Shown piece by piece: positions 37,113 to 46,339 of a stretch of DNA of 64,000 nucleotides. Below the pieces are notes generated by a model that worked only from the letters and a program-made list of their open reading frames with translations, ran no database searches and was not told the origin of the DNA. Every line of letters begins with the position of its first letter. Position 1 is the stretch's first letter. Both the position numbers and the translations under genes were made by a program. Origin of the DNA: Mesorhizobium temperatum (lineage in GTDB: Bacteria; Pseudomonadota; Alphaproteobacteria; Rhizobiales; Rhizobiaceae); NCBI RefSeq assembly GCF_002284575.1, contig NZ_NPKJ01000041.1, positions 248,431 to 312,430 of the forward strand, written 5' to 3'.

Positions 37113-37915
37113 GCAAAAAAACAACGGCCAGGAAAATCACGGACAGGATTCCGAGGCCGAAGAAGAAAGTCACTTGGCCGCAGGCGCGCGCGTTCTCGGT
37201 CCATCTGCTGACCGCGTCGGGCTCGTTCCTGGCGTTCCTGTCGCTGGTGGCGGCGAGCGAGCAGCGCTGGACGGCGATGTTCTGGTGGCTGGGGCTGGCG
37301 CTGTTCGTCGACGGCATCGACGGGCCGATCGCCAGGAAACTCGAGGTCAAGGAAATCCTGCCGACATGGTCGGGCGAGCTCCTCGACAACATTATCGACT
37401 ACGTCACCTACGTGCTGATACCGGCCTTCGCGCTTTACCAGCGCGGCTTCATGGGTGAGGGCCTGTCGTTCCTGTCGGCGGCGATCATCGTCGTGTCGAG
37501 CGCGATCTACTATGCCGACACCGGCATGAAGACCAAGGAAAACTTCTTCAAGGGGTTTCCGGTGGTCTGGAACATGGTGGTGTTCACGCTGTTCGTCATC
37601 GATCCGGGACAATGGGTTTCCTTCGCCGTGGTCGTGGTGGCCGGCATTCTGACCTTCGTGCCGATCAATTTCATCCACCCGGTGCGGGTGGTGCGGCTGC
37701 GCCCGATCAACCTTGGTATGACGCTGCTATGGTGCGCTTTCGGAGCGCTGGCGCTGGCGCAGGCAGCTCTTGCCGCCTTCTACGACCAGATCGGCGTCTT
37801 GGGCGAGCAGGTGAGTGTCTTCACCAAGATCGGCATCACGGTCACCGGACTTTACCTCGCATGCATCGGCGGTATCATGCAGCTCTTTCCAACGCTCGGC
37901 GCCAAGAAAACCTGA
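37109..37915 (+). CDS. pcs: Phosphatidylcholine synthase
   Basis: The membrane enzyme has 268 residues. The CDP-alcohol phosphotransferase motif is DG-x2-AR-x12-G-x3-D-x3-D, the exact long-spacer form of Pcs, starting at DGPIAR and ending ELLDNIID. About eight membrane segments follow. Pcs joins choline to CDP-diacylglycerol to form phosphatidylcholine, an envelope lipid needed for rhizobial symbiosis. The GTG start overlaps the DUF1326 stop as GTGA, indicating translational coupling with DUF2182 and DUF1326. Confidence 0.93.
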   Translation: MSKKTTARKITDRIPRPKKKVTWPQARAFSVHLLTASGSFLAFLSLVAASEQRWTAMFWWLGLALFVDGIDGPIARKLEVKEILPTWSGELLDNIIDYVTYVLIPAFALYQRGFMGEGLSFLSAAIIVVSSAIYYADTGMKTKENFFKGFPVVWNMVVFTLFVIDPGQWVSFAVVVVAGILTFVPINFIHPVRVVRLRPINLGMTLLWCAFGALALAQAALAAFYDQIGVLGEQVSVFTKIGITVTGLYLACIGGIMQLFPTLGAKKT

Positions 37916-37935
37916 TCCCAATAGAAGTCTTGTCA

Positions 37936-38913
37936 ATGTCCAAAGCAATACGCATCCACGCCAATGGCGGTCCGGAGGTTCTGACCTATGAGGACGCCGA
38001 TCCGGACCAACCCGGCTCGGGACAAATCCTGGTCAAGCACACGGCGATCGGCCTCAATTTCATCGACGTCTATCATCGCTCCGGCCTTTATCCGCCGCCA
38101 GGCGGTTTCCCGCTGATACCGGGCAGCGAGGCGGCCGGGGTGGTGGAGGAAGTGGGCGCGGATATCGACTGGCTGAAGCCGGGCGATCGCATCGCCTATG
38201 CCGTCACGACTGGTGCCTATGCCGAGCAGCGCGTGATCGCCGCCGACCGCGTGGTGAGGGTGCCGGACGGCATCAGCGACGAGCAGGCGGCCGCCATGAT
38301 GCTGAAAGGGATGACGGCGGAATATCTGCTGCGCCGTACCTTCAAAGTGAAGGCGGGCGACACGATCCTGTTTCACGCGGCGGCCGGGGGCGTCGGACTG
38401 ATCCTCGGCCAATGGGCCAAGCACCTCGGCGCAACCGTGATCGGCACCGCCAGCTCCACCGACAAGATCGAGCTCGCCAAGGCGCATGGCTTCGACCATG
38501 TCATCAACTACCGCGAGCAGGACTTCGTCGCCGGCGTCCTCGCCATCACCGGCGGCAAGAAATGCGACGTCGTCTATGATTCGGTGGGCAACGACACCTT
38601 TCCGGCCTCGCTCGACTGCCTGAAGCCGCTCGGCATGTTCGCCAGCTTCGGTCAATCGTCAGGGCCGATCCCGCCGTTCAGCATGTCGTTGCTGGCGCAG
38701 AAAGGTTCGCTTTTCGCAACCCGTCCGACGCTGTTCGTCTACAATGCCAAGCGCGAAGACCTGGAGGCGTCCGCCGCCGCGCTGTTCAAAATCGTGCTCA
38801 GCGGCGCGGTCGAGATCAAGATCAACCAGCGCTACGCTCTCAAGGATGCCGGCAAGGCGCACTCAGATCTTGAAGGCCGCAGGACGACCGGGACAACCAT
38901 TCTTATTCCCTGA
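37936..38913 (+). CDS. NADPH:quinone oxidoreductase (zinc-free MDR family)
   Basis: The protein has 325 residues. The N-terminal catalytic domain has LNFIDVYHRSGLYP, the QOR substrate segment. The NADPH domain has AAAGGVGLILGQWAKHLGA with the AxxGGVG dinucleotide motif. No zinc-ligand cysteines are present, as is normal for quinone oxidoreductases. The gene lies 20 bases after pcs. Its own ATG 37936 is preferred over frame extensions to 37612. Confidence 0.9.
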   Translation: MSKAIRIHANGGPEVLTYEDADPDQPGSGQILVKHTAIGLNFIDVYHRSGLYPPPGGFPLIPGSEAAGVVEEVGADIDWLKPGDRIAYAVTTGAYAEQRVIAADRVVRVPDGISDEQAAAMMLKGMTAEYLLRRTFKVKAGDTILFHAAAGGVGLILGQWAKHLGATVIGTASSTDKIELAKAHGFDHVINYREQDFVAGVLAITGGKKCDVVYDSVGNDTFPASLDCLKPLGMFASFGQSSGPIPPFSMSLLAQKGSLFATRPTLFVYNAKREDLEASAAALFKIVLSGAVEIKINQRYALKDAGKAHSDLEGRRTTGTTILIP

Positions 38914-39050
38914 GCCTTGCTATCCCTTGAGTTTCCGCTGAAATTCTTGAAGCTCTTTCAAGACGGGTGCCGCTTTGCGATGACAGCAGGCCGCGCATAC
39001 CATGCCTGCGGGAACACAGAACATATCTGGCAAACCAGATGGGAGGCACT

Positions 39051-40616
39051 GTGAGTGCAAATCAGGACGACGCAAACCTGCTTGAGGTTCGTGGCCTTAC
39101 CAAGACGTTCGGCACGCTGACAGCGTGCGACCATATCGATCTCAACGTCGCAAAAGGCGAAATCCACGCATTGCTCGGCGAGAACGGCGCCGGCAAGTCG
39201 ACGCTCGTCAAAATGCTGTTCGGAACATTGGAGCCCAATTCGGGCGAGATTTTCTGGAACGATCAGGCGGTCACGATCACCAATCCCGGCTTTGCGAAGA
39301 AGCTCGGCATCGGCATGGTGTTCCAGCATTTTTCGTTGTTCGAGGCACTGACGGCGGCCGAGAACATCGCGTTGTCATTGGACGACGGTTCGCCGATCAG
39401 CACGATCGCCGCGAAGGCGAGGGCGCTTTCCTACAGCTACGGCCTGCCGCTCGACCCGCAGTCGCTGGTCGGCGATCTGTCGGTCGGTGAGCGCCAGCGT
39501 ATCGAGATCATCCGTTGTCTTCTGCAGACGCCGCAGCTCATCATTCTCGACGAGCCGACTTCGGTGCTGACGCCGCAGGAAGCCGACAAGCTGTTCGAGA
39601 CGCTCGAACGGTTGCGCTCGGAAGGAAAGTCCATCCTCTACATTTCGCACCGGCTGGAAGAGGTCAAGCGCATCTGCGACCGCGCCACCGTGCTGCGCCA
39701 CGGCAAGGTGGTTGGCCATTGCAACCCGCGCAAGGAAACCGCGGCATCGCTGGCACGCATGATGGTCGGCAACGACGTTCAGGCCGTGGTGCGCGCGCCG
39801 GTTCAGGGTATCGAGACCGCGCAGCCGCTGCTTGAAATCCGTGCACTAAGCCGCAGGCCGGCAACGCCGTTCTCGATCCCGCTCAGGAATATCAACCTGA
39901 CGGTACGCGCCGGCGAAGTGATCGGCATTGCAGGCGTTGCCGGCAACGGCCAGGGCGAGTTCTTCGAATCCGTTTCCGGCGAGGTGCCGCAGCAGGATGC
40001 CGCCTCGGTGCGCATACGCGGCAAGGATGCCGGCGGCCTCAGCATCACCGGCCGGCGGCTGATGGGCGCTGCCTTCGTGCCGGAAGAGCGGCTCGGCCAC
40101 GGTGCAGCACCCCGCATGAAGCTTTCGGAAAACCTGCTTCTGTCGCGCCATGCCACCGACGGCAAGGTGTTTGTCGGCGCCGGCGGAATGGTCAAAAGCG
40201 ATGCGATCTATGCCGCTGCCCAGCGCATCATCAAGGCGATGGATGTGCGCAAGAGCGCCCTGGATCCGGAGGCGGCAGCGCTCTCAGGCGGCAATCTGCA
40301 GAAATTCATTGTCGGCCGCGAACTCGACCGCAGGCCAAGCGTCATGGTCGTCAATCAGCCGACATGGGGCGTCGACGCCGGTGCCGCCGCCCACATTCGC
40401 CAGACACTGATCGAATTGGCGCGCAGCGGCTCGGCAGTGCTGGTCATCAGCCAGGATCTCGACGAGTTGTTCGAGATATCCGACGCGATCGCGGTGATGC
40501 ACAATGGCGAATTGTCGAAGCCTTTGCCGATCGCTGAGGCGACGTTCGAAAAGATAGGACTGCTGATGGGCGGGGCCGAGCCAGGCCACGCCGAACACGC
40601 TCTGGAGACGTCATGA
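39051..40616 (+). CDS. BMP-family nucleoside ABC transporter ATP-binding protein
   Basis: The protein has 521 residues with two ABC cassettes. The first has GENGAGKSTLVKMLFG, the signature LSVGERQRIEII and IILDEPTSVLT. The second has a degenerate Walker A (GVAGNGQGE), signature LSGGNLQKFIVGREL and VVNQPTWGVD. This tandem layout is found in ribose, xylose and BmpA-type importers. GTG 39051 follows GGGAGG at 39041-39046; ATG 39039 is the alternative start but lacks a binding site. The operon continues with two permeases and a BMP lipoprotein-like binder. Confidence 0.9.
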   Translation: MSANQDDANLLEVRGLTKTFGTLTACDHIDLNVAKGEIHALLGENGAGKSTLVKMLFGTLEPNSGEIFWNDQAVTITNPGFAKKLGIGMVFQHFSLFEALTAAENIALSLDDGSPISTIAAKARALSYSYGLPLDPQSLVGDLSVGERQRIEIIRCLLQTPQLIILDEPTSVLTPQEADKLFETLERLRSEGKSILYISHRLEEVKRICDRATVLRHGKVVGHCNPRKETAASLARMMVGNDVQAVVRAPVQGIETAQPLLEIRALSRRPATPFSIPLRNINLTVRAGEVIGIAGVAGNGQGEFFESVSGEVPQQDAASVRIRGKDAGGLSITGRRLMGAAFVPEERLGHGAAPRMKLSENLLLSRHATDGKVFVGAGGMVKSDAIYAAAQRIIKAMDVRKSALDPEAAALSGGNLQKFIVGRELDRRPSVMVVNQPTWGVDAGAAAHIRQTLIELARSGSAVLVISQDLDELFEISDAIAVMHNGELSKPLPIAEATFEKIGLLMGGAEPGHAEHALETS

Positions 40617-41725
40617 TGCGCCTCGAACTGGTCAAACGGCCGCAGCGCTCGATGCTGTTCTCGGCGCTGTCGCCCTTCATTGCATTCGTGTTGACGATCA
40701 TTGCCGGCGCCATCCTGTTCGCACTGCTTGGCGTCAATCCCTTGAAGGCGTTCCAAATTTACTTCCTCGAGCCGATCAGTCAGGTCTGGCAGCTGCATGA
40801 GCTGGCGATCAAGGCGGCACCGCTCATCCTGATCGGGGTCGGCCTGTCGGTTTGCTACAGGGCCAACATCTGGAACATCGGCGCGGAAGGCCAATTCATC
40901 CTGGGCGGCATCGTCGGCTCGAGCATTCCGGTGCTGTTTCCGCAGTTTGAAGGGCCGCTGGTGCTGCCGCTGATGCTGCTGTTCGGCATGGTCGGCGGTG
41001 CCGCCTACGCCGCCATTCCCGCCTTGCTCAAGGCGCGCTTCAACACCAACGAGATCTTGACCAGCCTGATGCTGGTCTATGTCGCGCAGCTGTTCCTCGA
41101 CTGGCTGGTGCGCGGGCCGTGGCGCGATCCGAAGGGTTTTAATTTCCCGCAGACGATACAGTTCAACGACTCGGCCATATTGCCGGAGCTGATGCCGGCC
41201 TCCGGCCGTGCCAATTGGGGTTTCGTGTTCGCGCTGGTCGCGGCGGTGCTGGTCTGGATCCTGATGAGCCGCATGCTGAAAGGCTTTGAGGTTCGCGTGC
41301 TCGGCTCAAGCCCCAGGGCAGGGCGCTTCGCCGGCTTCGGTATCAACCGGATGGTGTTCTTCGCCTTCATGCTGTCGGGTGCACTGGCCGGACTTGCCGG
41401 CATCTCGGAAGTCTCCGGCGCCATCGGCCAGCTGCAGCCGGTGATTTCACCCGGCTACGGCTTTGCCGCCATCATTGTGGCGTTCCTCGGCCGGCTCAAT
41501 CCACTAGGCATTGTCGCGGCGGGCCTGGTGCTGGCGCTGACCTATCTCGGCGGCGAAGCGGTGCAAAGCGCGCTCGGCATCTCCGACAAGGTGGCGCGCG
41601 TGTTCCAGGGCATGCTCCTGTTCTTCGTGCTCGGCTGCGACACCCTCATTCACTACCGTATTCGTCTGATCGGCTTTGCCGCGCCGAAGCTTGAATCCGC
41701 GCCGAAGCTCGAGGAGGCCCGCTGA
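40613..41725 (+). CDS. BMP-family ABC transporter permease 1
   Basis: The protein has 370 residues with about eight to ten membrane segments, including YRANIWNIGAEGQFILGGI and ISPGYGFAAIIVAFLGRLNP, the conserved motifs of the branched-chain/BMP permease family. The start overlaps the ATPase stop in an ATGA arrangement, and the stop overlaps the start of the second permease by one base, so all are translationally coupled. Confidence 0.92.
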   Translation: MMRLELVKRPQRSMLFSALSPFIAFVLTIIAGAILFALLGVNPLKAFQIYFLEPISQVWQLHELAIKAAPLILIGVGLSVCYRANIWNIGAEGQFILGGIVGSSIPVLFPQFEGPLVLPLMLLFGMVGGAAYAAIPALLKARFNTNEILTSLMLVYVAQLFLDWLVRGPWRDPKGFNFPQTIQFNDSAILPELMPASGRANWGFVFALVAAVLVWILMSRMLKGFEVRVLGSSPRAGRFAGFGINRMVFFAFMLSGALAGLAGISEVSGAIGQLQPVISPGYGFAAIIVAFLGRLNPLGIVAAGLVLALTYLGGEAVQSALGISDKVARVFQGMLLFFVLGCDTLIHYRIRLIGFAAPKLESAPKLEEAR

Positions 41726-42645
41726 TGGACATCACCGTCAACATTCTTTTGACCATCGCAACCGCGGCGACGCCTTTGTTGATCGCGGCGATCGGCGAGC
41801 TGGTGGTCGAACGTTCCGGCGTGCTCAACCTCGGTGTCGAAGGCATGATGATCATGGGGGCGGTCGGCGGTTTCGGCGCCGGCTATCTCACCGGATCGCC
41901 GTGGATCGGGTTGTTGGCGGCGATCGCCTTGGGTGCGGTGTTTTCGCTGCTGTTCGCCGTCATGACGCTGTCGCTGGCCACCAACCAGGTGGCGACCGGC
42001 CTGTCGCTGACATTGCTCGGCCTCGGGCTTTCCGGCATGATGGGCACCAGCTTTGTCGGCCAGCCCGGCGCGAGGCTGCCAAACCTCGACATTCCCGGCC
42101 TGACAGCGATCCCCGTCATCGGCAGGTTGTTGTTCGGCCAGGACCCGATCTTCTACATCTCGATCGCGTTGACCGCCGCTGTCATGTGGTTCCTGTTCAA
42201 AACCCGCACCGGGCTCACGCTGCGTTCGATCGGCGACAGCCACACATCGGCCCATGCGCTTGGCATCCAGGTCATCCGCTACCGCTATCTGGCAGTGATC
42301 TTCGGCGGCGCCTGTGCAGGCCTTGCCGGGGGCCACCTGTCGCTGGTCTATACACCGCAATGGGTGGAGAACATGACCGCCGGGCGCGGCTGGATTGCGC
42401 TGGCGCTGGTCGTGTTCGCATCATGGCGGCCATGGCGGGTGCTGGCTGGCGCCTATATCTTCGGCGCGGTATGGATCGGCCAGCTTCATGCACAGGCTTT
42501 TGGCATTCCGGTTCCCTCGCAACTGCTTTCTTCGTTGCCCTATCTGGCAACCATCGTGGTTCTCGTTCTAATCTCGCGCAACAAGCGTTTGACGATGATG
42601 AACACACCGGCTTCCTTGGGGCAGCCATTCGTTCCGGATCGTTGA
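41725..42645 (+). CDS. BMP-family ABC transporter permease 2
   Basis: The protein has 306 residues. The family motif [19 protein letters not shown] is followed by [22 protein letters not shown] and [39 protein letters not shown]. It forms the channel with permease 1. The start at 41725 (TGATG) shares one base with the previous stop. Confidence 0.92.
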   Translation: MDITVNILLTIATAATPLLIAAIGELVVERSGVLNLGVEGMMIMGAVGGFGAGYLTGSPWIGLLAAIALGAVFSLLFAVMTLSLATNQVATGLSLTLLGLGLSGMMGTSFVGQPGARLPNLDIPGLTAIPVIGRLLFGQDPIFYISIALTAAVMWFLFKTRTGLTLRSIGDSHTSAHALGIQVIRYRYLAVIFGGACAGLAGGHLSLVYTPQWVENMTAGRGWIALALVVFASWRPWRVLAGAYIFGAVWIGQLHAQAFGIPVPSQLLSSLPYLATIVVLVLISRNKRLTMMNTPASLGQPFVPDR

Positions 42646-42697
42646 CAATGAAAAAACAGACGGGAAGCTCCAAGGTTTAACTCAGAGAGGTAACACA

Positions 42698-43765
42698 ATG
42701 AAAAAACTGCTTATTGCGCTGGTAGCCACGGCGGCAGCATTGTCGCTGGCGGCGACCGCCGAAGCACAGGAAAAGCTGAAAGCCTGTTGGGTCTATACCG
42801 GCCCGATCGGCGATTTCGGTTATTCGTACCAGCATGACCAGGGCCGCCTGGACGTAGAGAAGGCACTCGGCGACAAGGTCGAGACCGCATATCTGGAGAA
42901 CGTCTCCGAGGGTCCCGATGCCGATCGTGCCTTCGAGCGCCTGGCGCGAGAAGGATGCAAAATCATTTTCGGCACGTCCTTCGGCTTCATGGACCCCGAA
43001 GTAAAGGTCGCCAAGAAGTTCCCCGACGTGATGTTCGAACACGCGACCGGCTACAAGACGGCCGAAAACCTCGGCATCTACAACGCACGTTTCTACGAAG
43101 GCCGCTACATCCTCGGCCAGATCGCCGCCAAGCAATCGAAGTCGGGCGTCGCCGGCTACATCGTTTCGTTCCCGATTCCCGAGGTGGTGATGGGCATCAA
43201 TTCCTTCATGCTCGGCGCCCAGTCAATCAAGCCAGATTTCAAGGCGAAGATCGTCTGGGTCAATTCATGGTTCGATCCGGGCAAGGAAGCCGATGCCGCC
43301 AAGGCTCTGTTCGACCAGGGCGCCGACATCATCGTCCAGCACACCGACTCGACCGCTCCCCTGCAAGTCGCCGAAGAGCGCGGACTGCAGGGCTTCGGCC
43401 AGTCTTCGGACATGATCAAGTTCGCTCCCAAGGCACAGTTGACCTCGATCGTCGACGATTGGGGGCCGTATTATATCGGCCGGGTGAAGGCTGCACTCGA
43501 CGGCACCTGGAAGCCCGGCAATGTCTGGCTGGGCATCAAGGACGGCGCCGTTAAGATGGCCCCTTACACCAACATGCCCGACGACGTGAAGGCGATGGCG
43601 GAAGCCACCGAGAAGAAGATTATCGACGGATGGAATCCTTTCACCGGGCCGATTGCCAAGCAGGACGGAACGCCGTGGCTGAAGGACGGCGAAGTCGCCG
43701 ACGACGCCACGCTGCTCGGCATGAACTTCTACGTCAAGGGCGTCGACGACAAGCTGCCGCAGTAA
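42698..43765 (+). CDS. BMP-family ABC transporter substrate-binding protein
   Basis: The protein has 355 residues. The signal peptide ends at TAEAQ. Motifs of BmpA/Med-type binders are VYTGPIGDFGYSYQHDQGR and IIFGTSFGFMDPEV, then GWNPFTGPI near the end. The family binds purine nucleosides or related bases. It is the last gene, followed by a strong terminator. There is no lipobox; it is a free periplasmic binder. Confidence 0.92.
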   Translation: MKKLLIALVATAAALSLAATAEAQEKLKACWVYTGPIGDFGYSYQHDQGRLDVEKALGDKVETAYLENVSEGPDADRAFERLAREGCKIIFGTSFGFMDPEVKVAKKFPDVMFEHATGYKTAENLGIYNARFYEGRYILGQIAAKQSKSGVAGYIVSFPIPEVVMGINSFMLGAQSIKPDFKAKIVWVNSWFDPGKEADAAKALFDQGADIIVQHTDSTAPLQVAEERGLQGFGQSSDMIKFAPKAQLTSIVDDWGPYYIGRVKAALDGTWKPGNVWLGIKDGAVKMAPYTNMPDDVKAMAEATEKKIIDGWNPFTGPIAKQDGTPWLKDGEVADDATLLGMNFYVKGVDDKLPQ

Positions 43766-43804
43766 GCGCAAGCCTTGGCTCGGCCGGCTTTCGCCGGAAC
43801 AGGA

Positions 43805-43830
43805 GAGGGCGCCTTTGGGCGCCCTCTTTT
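43805..43830 (+). terminator. Rho-independent terminator after the BMP operon
   Basis: GAGGGCGCC (43805-43813) pairs perfectly with GGCGCCCTC (43818-43826) around a 4-base loop, followed by TTTT. It lies 39 bases after the BMP stop, ending the four-gene operon. Confidence 0.92.
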
Positions 43831-43886
43831 CATCTGCAGAGCTTCGAAGGTTAACCTGCCCGGCTGCGAATCCCACTCACGAAAGT

Positions 43887-45191
43887 TCAGCGGGCGACTA
43901 TCGTGTGAACGCCCGTAGGCAGCCTGACACGATCCGATGTGGGAGCGAGCGCCGGGCGCCCATCCGTCGTGATCTGCCATATCTCGACGGCGCCGCCAAG
44001 CGGCGCTTCCTCATTGCGGTAACGGTTCACGCCAACGAAGAGCTTTTGTCCCGTGCGATCAAAAGCGAGTCCTTGCGGCAGCACGCCTGCGAGCGGCCAT
44101 TCGCCGTGCGGCGATAGCCGTCCTGTTTCAGAGTCCAGCTGATAGAGGCTGAGCGACGCGTGCTCCGTCCAGTCGCGCGAGCCATCTGGCTTACCGGTGC
44201 CGCGAAGATTGGACGTGACAAGAAAGCGGCCGTCGGGGCTGAAGGCGATCGTCTCGGCGCCCCAGCCACCAAGCGCGATGTGAGGCACGGTGTGCCTTGC
44301 TGCGTCGCCCGTCGTCCCGACTTCGGCAAGCCGGACTGTGGTGAGAATGCCCTCCTGAACGCCATAGAAACCAGCCGTATCGATTCCCCATTGAACATCG
44401 GAGGTGATGTAGTAGCGGCCGTCCGGCGAAAAGCGGCCGACAAAGGGGAACTTGTTCGTTTGGATGCGATTGCCCCAGGGACGAATAGCAGAAACCGCTC
44501 CGTCCTCTCCGCGCAGCACCTCGTAGAAGGCAACCTGACCACGGTCGACGAGATTGACCCCGACATACCGGCCGCTTGGATGCCACTGCACCCAGGTCGC
44601 CTTCAATGGAATGAAACCCGTTGACGGCTCAAGACCGAGACCGAAGCTGGACGCTTGGCCGAACCGACCCTCTCTGACCGGAACGAAAGTGAGTTCGTGT
44701 TTGGCGTCGGCAGTAATTGCGACGATGAGATCGCCAGCAGGATTGAGATGGATCGCCTGCGGCTGGATTCCGATCTTCACGCTGTCGACCACCGCCGAGC
44801 GGCCGCCATCGAACTGGAGCGATCGGATCGTGTCGCCTTGCTGCAACTCGTCGAGGCGGGTCGCCTGTTCGGAGCGTTGACGGAAGGTTTCGGCGACGAA
44901 AACGAACTGGCCATCCAGGGAGACGTCTAGTGCTCCGGGCGGCCCATAGGTCGAATTCGAAACCTCCGTCATCGCAACAGAGCGAGACCGCTCTGTCGGC
45001 GAGGTGATGATGGACAGCGTATCCCGATAGTGAGGATCTGGAGGCCCGAGCTCGCCCGTCTCGTAGACGGTCGGCACCATATCGACATCCGACAACGCGA
45101 AGACTGTCCCTCCGCGACTTTCGGCCGGCTGAGCGCTTGAGAGGTTCGGCATCAGGAATAGGAAAATAGCAGCGAGAGAACAGCGTCGCAT
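43887..45191 (-). CDS. Secreted beta-propeller (lactonase/YncE-like) protein
   Basis: The protein has 434 residues from ATG 45191 (438 from 45203). The signal peptide ends at LSSAQ. Repeated blade motifs are DVSLDGQFVFVAE, LNPAGDLIVAIT, WHPSGRYVGVN, FSPDGRYYITSD, FSPDGRFLVTSN and FDRTGQKLFVGV, about six or seven blades. The family includes lactonases and ligand-binding propellers; no catalytic motif could be tied to it. It is divergent from a LysR gene 112 bases away, its likely regulator. Confidence 0.78.
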   Translation of the reverse strand: MRRCSLAAIFLFLMPNLSSAQPAESRGGTVFALSDVDMVPTVYETGELGPPDPHYRDTLSIITSPTERSRSVAMTEVSNSTYGPPGALDVSLDGQFVFVAETFRQRSEQATRLDELQQGDTIRSLQFDGGRSAVVDSVKIGIQPQAIHLNPAGDLIVAITADAKHELTFVPVREGRFGQASSFGLGLEPSTGFIPLKATWVQWHPSGRYVGVNLVDRGQVAFYEVLRGEDGAVSAIRPWGNRIQTNKFPFVGRFSPDGRYYITSDVQWGIDTAGFYGVQEGILTTVRLAEVGTTGDAARHTVPHIALGGWGAETIAFSPDGRFLVTSNLRGTGKPDGSRDWTEHASLSLYQLDSETGRLSPHGEWPLAGVLPQGLAFDRTGQKLFVGVNRYRNEEAPLGGAVEIWQITTDGRPALAPTSDRVRLPTGVHTIVAR

Positions 45192-45251
45192 CGATGTCTC
45201 CATATCGATTGAAGGCGCCTATTTTCGGGGTTCGCTTTCAGTCGTCAAATC

Positions 45252-45272
45252 GATATTTGACATCTCAATATT
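45252..45272. promoter_or_regulatory. Candidate LysR binding dyad between propeller and LysR genes
   Basis: ATATTTGA at 45253-45260 is matched by TCAATAT at 45265-45271, which differs from a perfect complement by one inserted base. LysR proteins usually bind such imperfect dyads in the gap between their own gene and a divergent target. The site is proposed from position and symmetry only. Confidence 0.4.
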
Positions 45273-45303
45273 GCTCTCAGTAATAAAAGCTCGGAGGTCC
45301 AGC

Positions 45304-46212
45304 ATGAATCTGGCTTCGATCGATCTGAACCTGCTTGTCGCCTTCGACGCTCTGCTCAGTGAAGGCAGCGTGAGCGGGGCGGCAGCCCGTATCGGGCTCA
45401 GCCAGCCAGCGATGAGCAAGCGCCTCGCCCATCTGCGTCGGCTTTTCGCCGATGATCTTTTCGTCCGTCATGCCGATGGCGTGCGGCCGACCGAAAAGGC
45501 GCTCGACCTCGCCGATCCGATCCGGGCCGCGCTACGCCAGATCCAGGATGCGCTGGGAGGGTTCGGCCAGTTCTCGCCGGAGCAATCGGGTCGCATCTTC
45601 AGGATCGCGACCACCGATCACATCGCGGCGACTTTAATGCCCAGACTGATGCCGGTGCTCCGTTCAGCGGCGCCGAGAATTTCGATCGTCCTGCGCAGCC
45701 TACACCGACAGGAAATCGTCGATTGTCTCGAGAAGGGCTCGATAGACCTTGCGATCACTATCCTGCCCGATGCGCCGACAACAATCAAACGTGCATCACT
45801 CTTCCACGTGAACTGGCTATCGATCGTCTCGGCCGAGCATCCTGAGATCCGTGACGCGATGACGCTCGAACTCTTTCTGAAGTATCCGCACTTGCTGGTC
45901 ACTCATGTCGGCGATCTGAAGGGCTACATTGATCGCCTTCTGGACGACCGCGGCCTGAAGCGGACCGTTGCAATGAGCCTGCCTTATGCGCTCGCCGTGC
46001 CGGCGATCATCGCCCAGACGGACATGATCTGCACCTTGTCGGCAAACGTGATCCGGCTGACGAATTGGCCGCGCGTGCGCTCTTTTCCGCTGCCCTTCGA
46101 CTACTCCGGTTATCAGGAAACTCTGCTATGGCATCGGAGGAACGACAGCGACCCCGGTCACGCCTGGCTCAGGCGGATGCTTATCCGTGCAAGCGAAACA
46201 GTCACGTCCTAG
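45304..46212 (+). CDS. LysR family transcriptional regulator
   Basis: The protein has 302 residues. The N-terminal helix-turn-helix reads DLNLLVAFDALLSEGSVSGAAARIGLSQPAMSKRLAHLRRLFADDLFVR, the canonical LysR domain. The rest is a periplasmic-binding-like effector domain. ATG 45304 follows CGGAGG nine bases upstream and gives the family start, unlike ATG 45271. It is divergent from the beta-propeller gene. The inducer is unknown. Confidence 0.92.
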   Translation: MNLASIDLNLLVAFDALLSEGSVSGAAARIGLSQPAMSKRLAHLRRLFADDLFVRHADGVRPTEKALDLADPIRAALRQIQDALGGFGQFSPEQSGRIFRIATTDHIAATLMPRLMPVLRSAAPRISIVLRSLHRQEIVDCLEKGSIDLAITILPDAPTTIKRASLFHVNWLSIVSAEHPEIRDAMTLELFLKYPHLLVTHVGDLKGYIDRLLDDRGLKRTVAMSLPYALAVPAIIAQTDMICTLSANVIRLTNWPRVRSFPLPFDYSGYQETLLWHRRNDSDPGHAWLRRMLIRASETVTS

Positions 46213-46312
46213 AGCGCTTTGCGTTTTGGTCGAACCAACCGCGCTCTAACTCTCTCTTTTAACGCATTTTGTCGGACGCCAAACGAAGACGTTTGGCTGC
46301 AAAATGCTCTAG
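46211..46312. repeat. Two-hairpin intergenic repeat of rhizobial type
   Basis: The first hairpin is AGAGCGC (46211-46217) with GCGCTCT (46241-46247). The second is GCATTTT (46264-46270) with AAAATGC (46301-46307), and inside it GCCAAACG and CGTTTGGC (46278-46285 and 46290-46297) form a tight hairpin around AAGA. The segment lies between the convergent LysR and rimO genes. Such multi-hairpin AGAGCGC...GCTCT modules are common repeats in Mesorhizobium. Confidence 0.65.
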
Positions 46313-46339
46313 CAGAAGGGGTCTTCACCCCGCCGGCGA

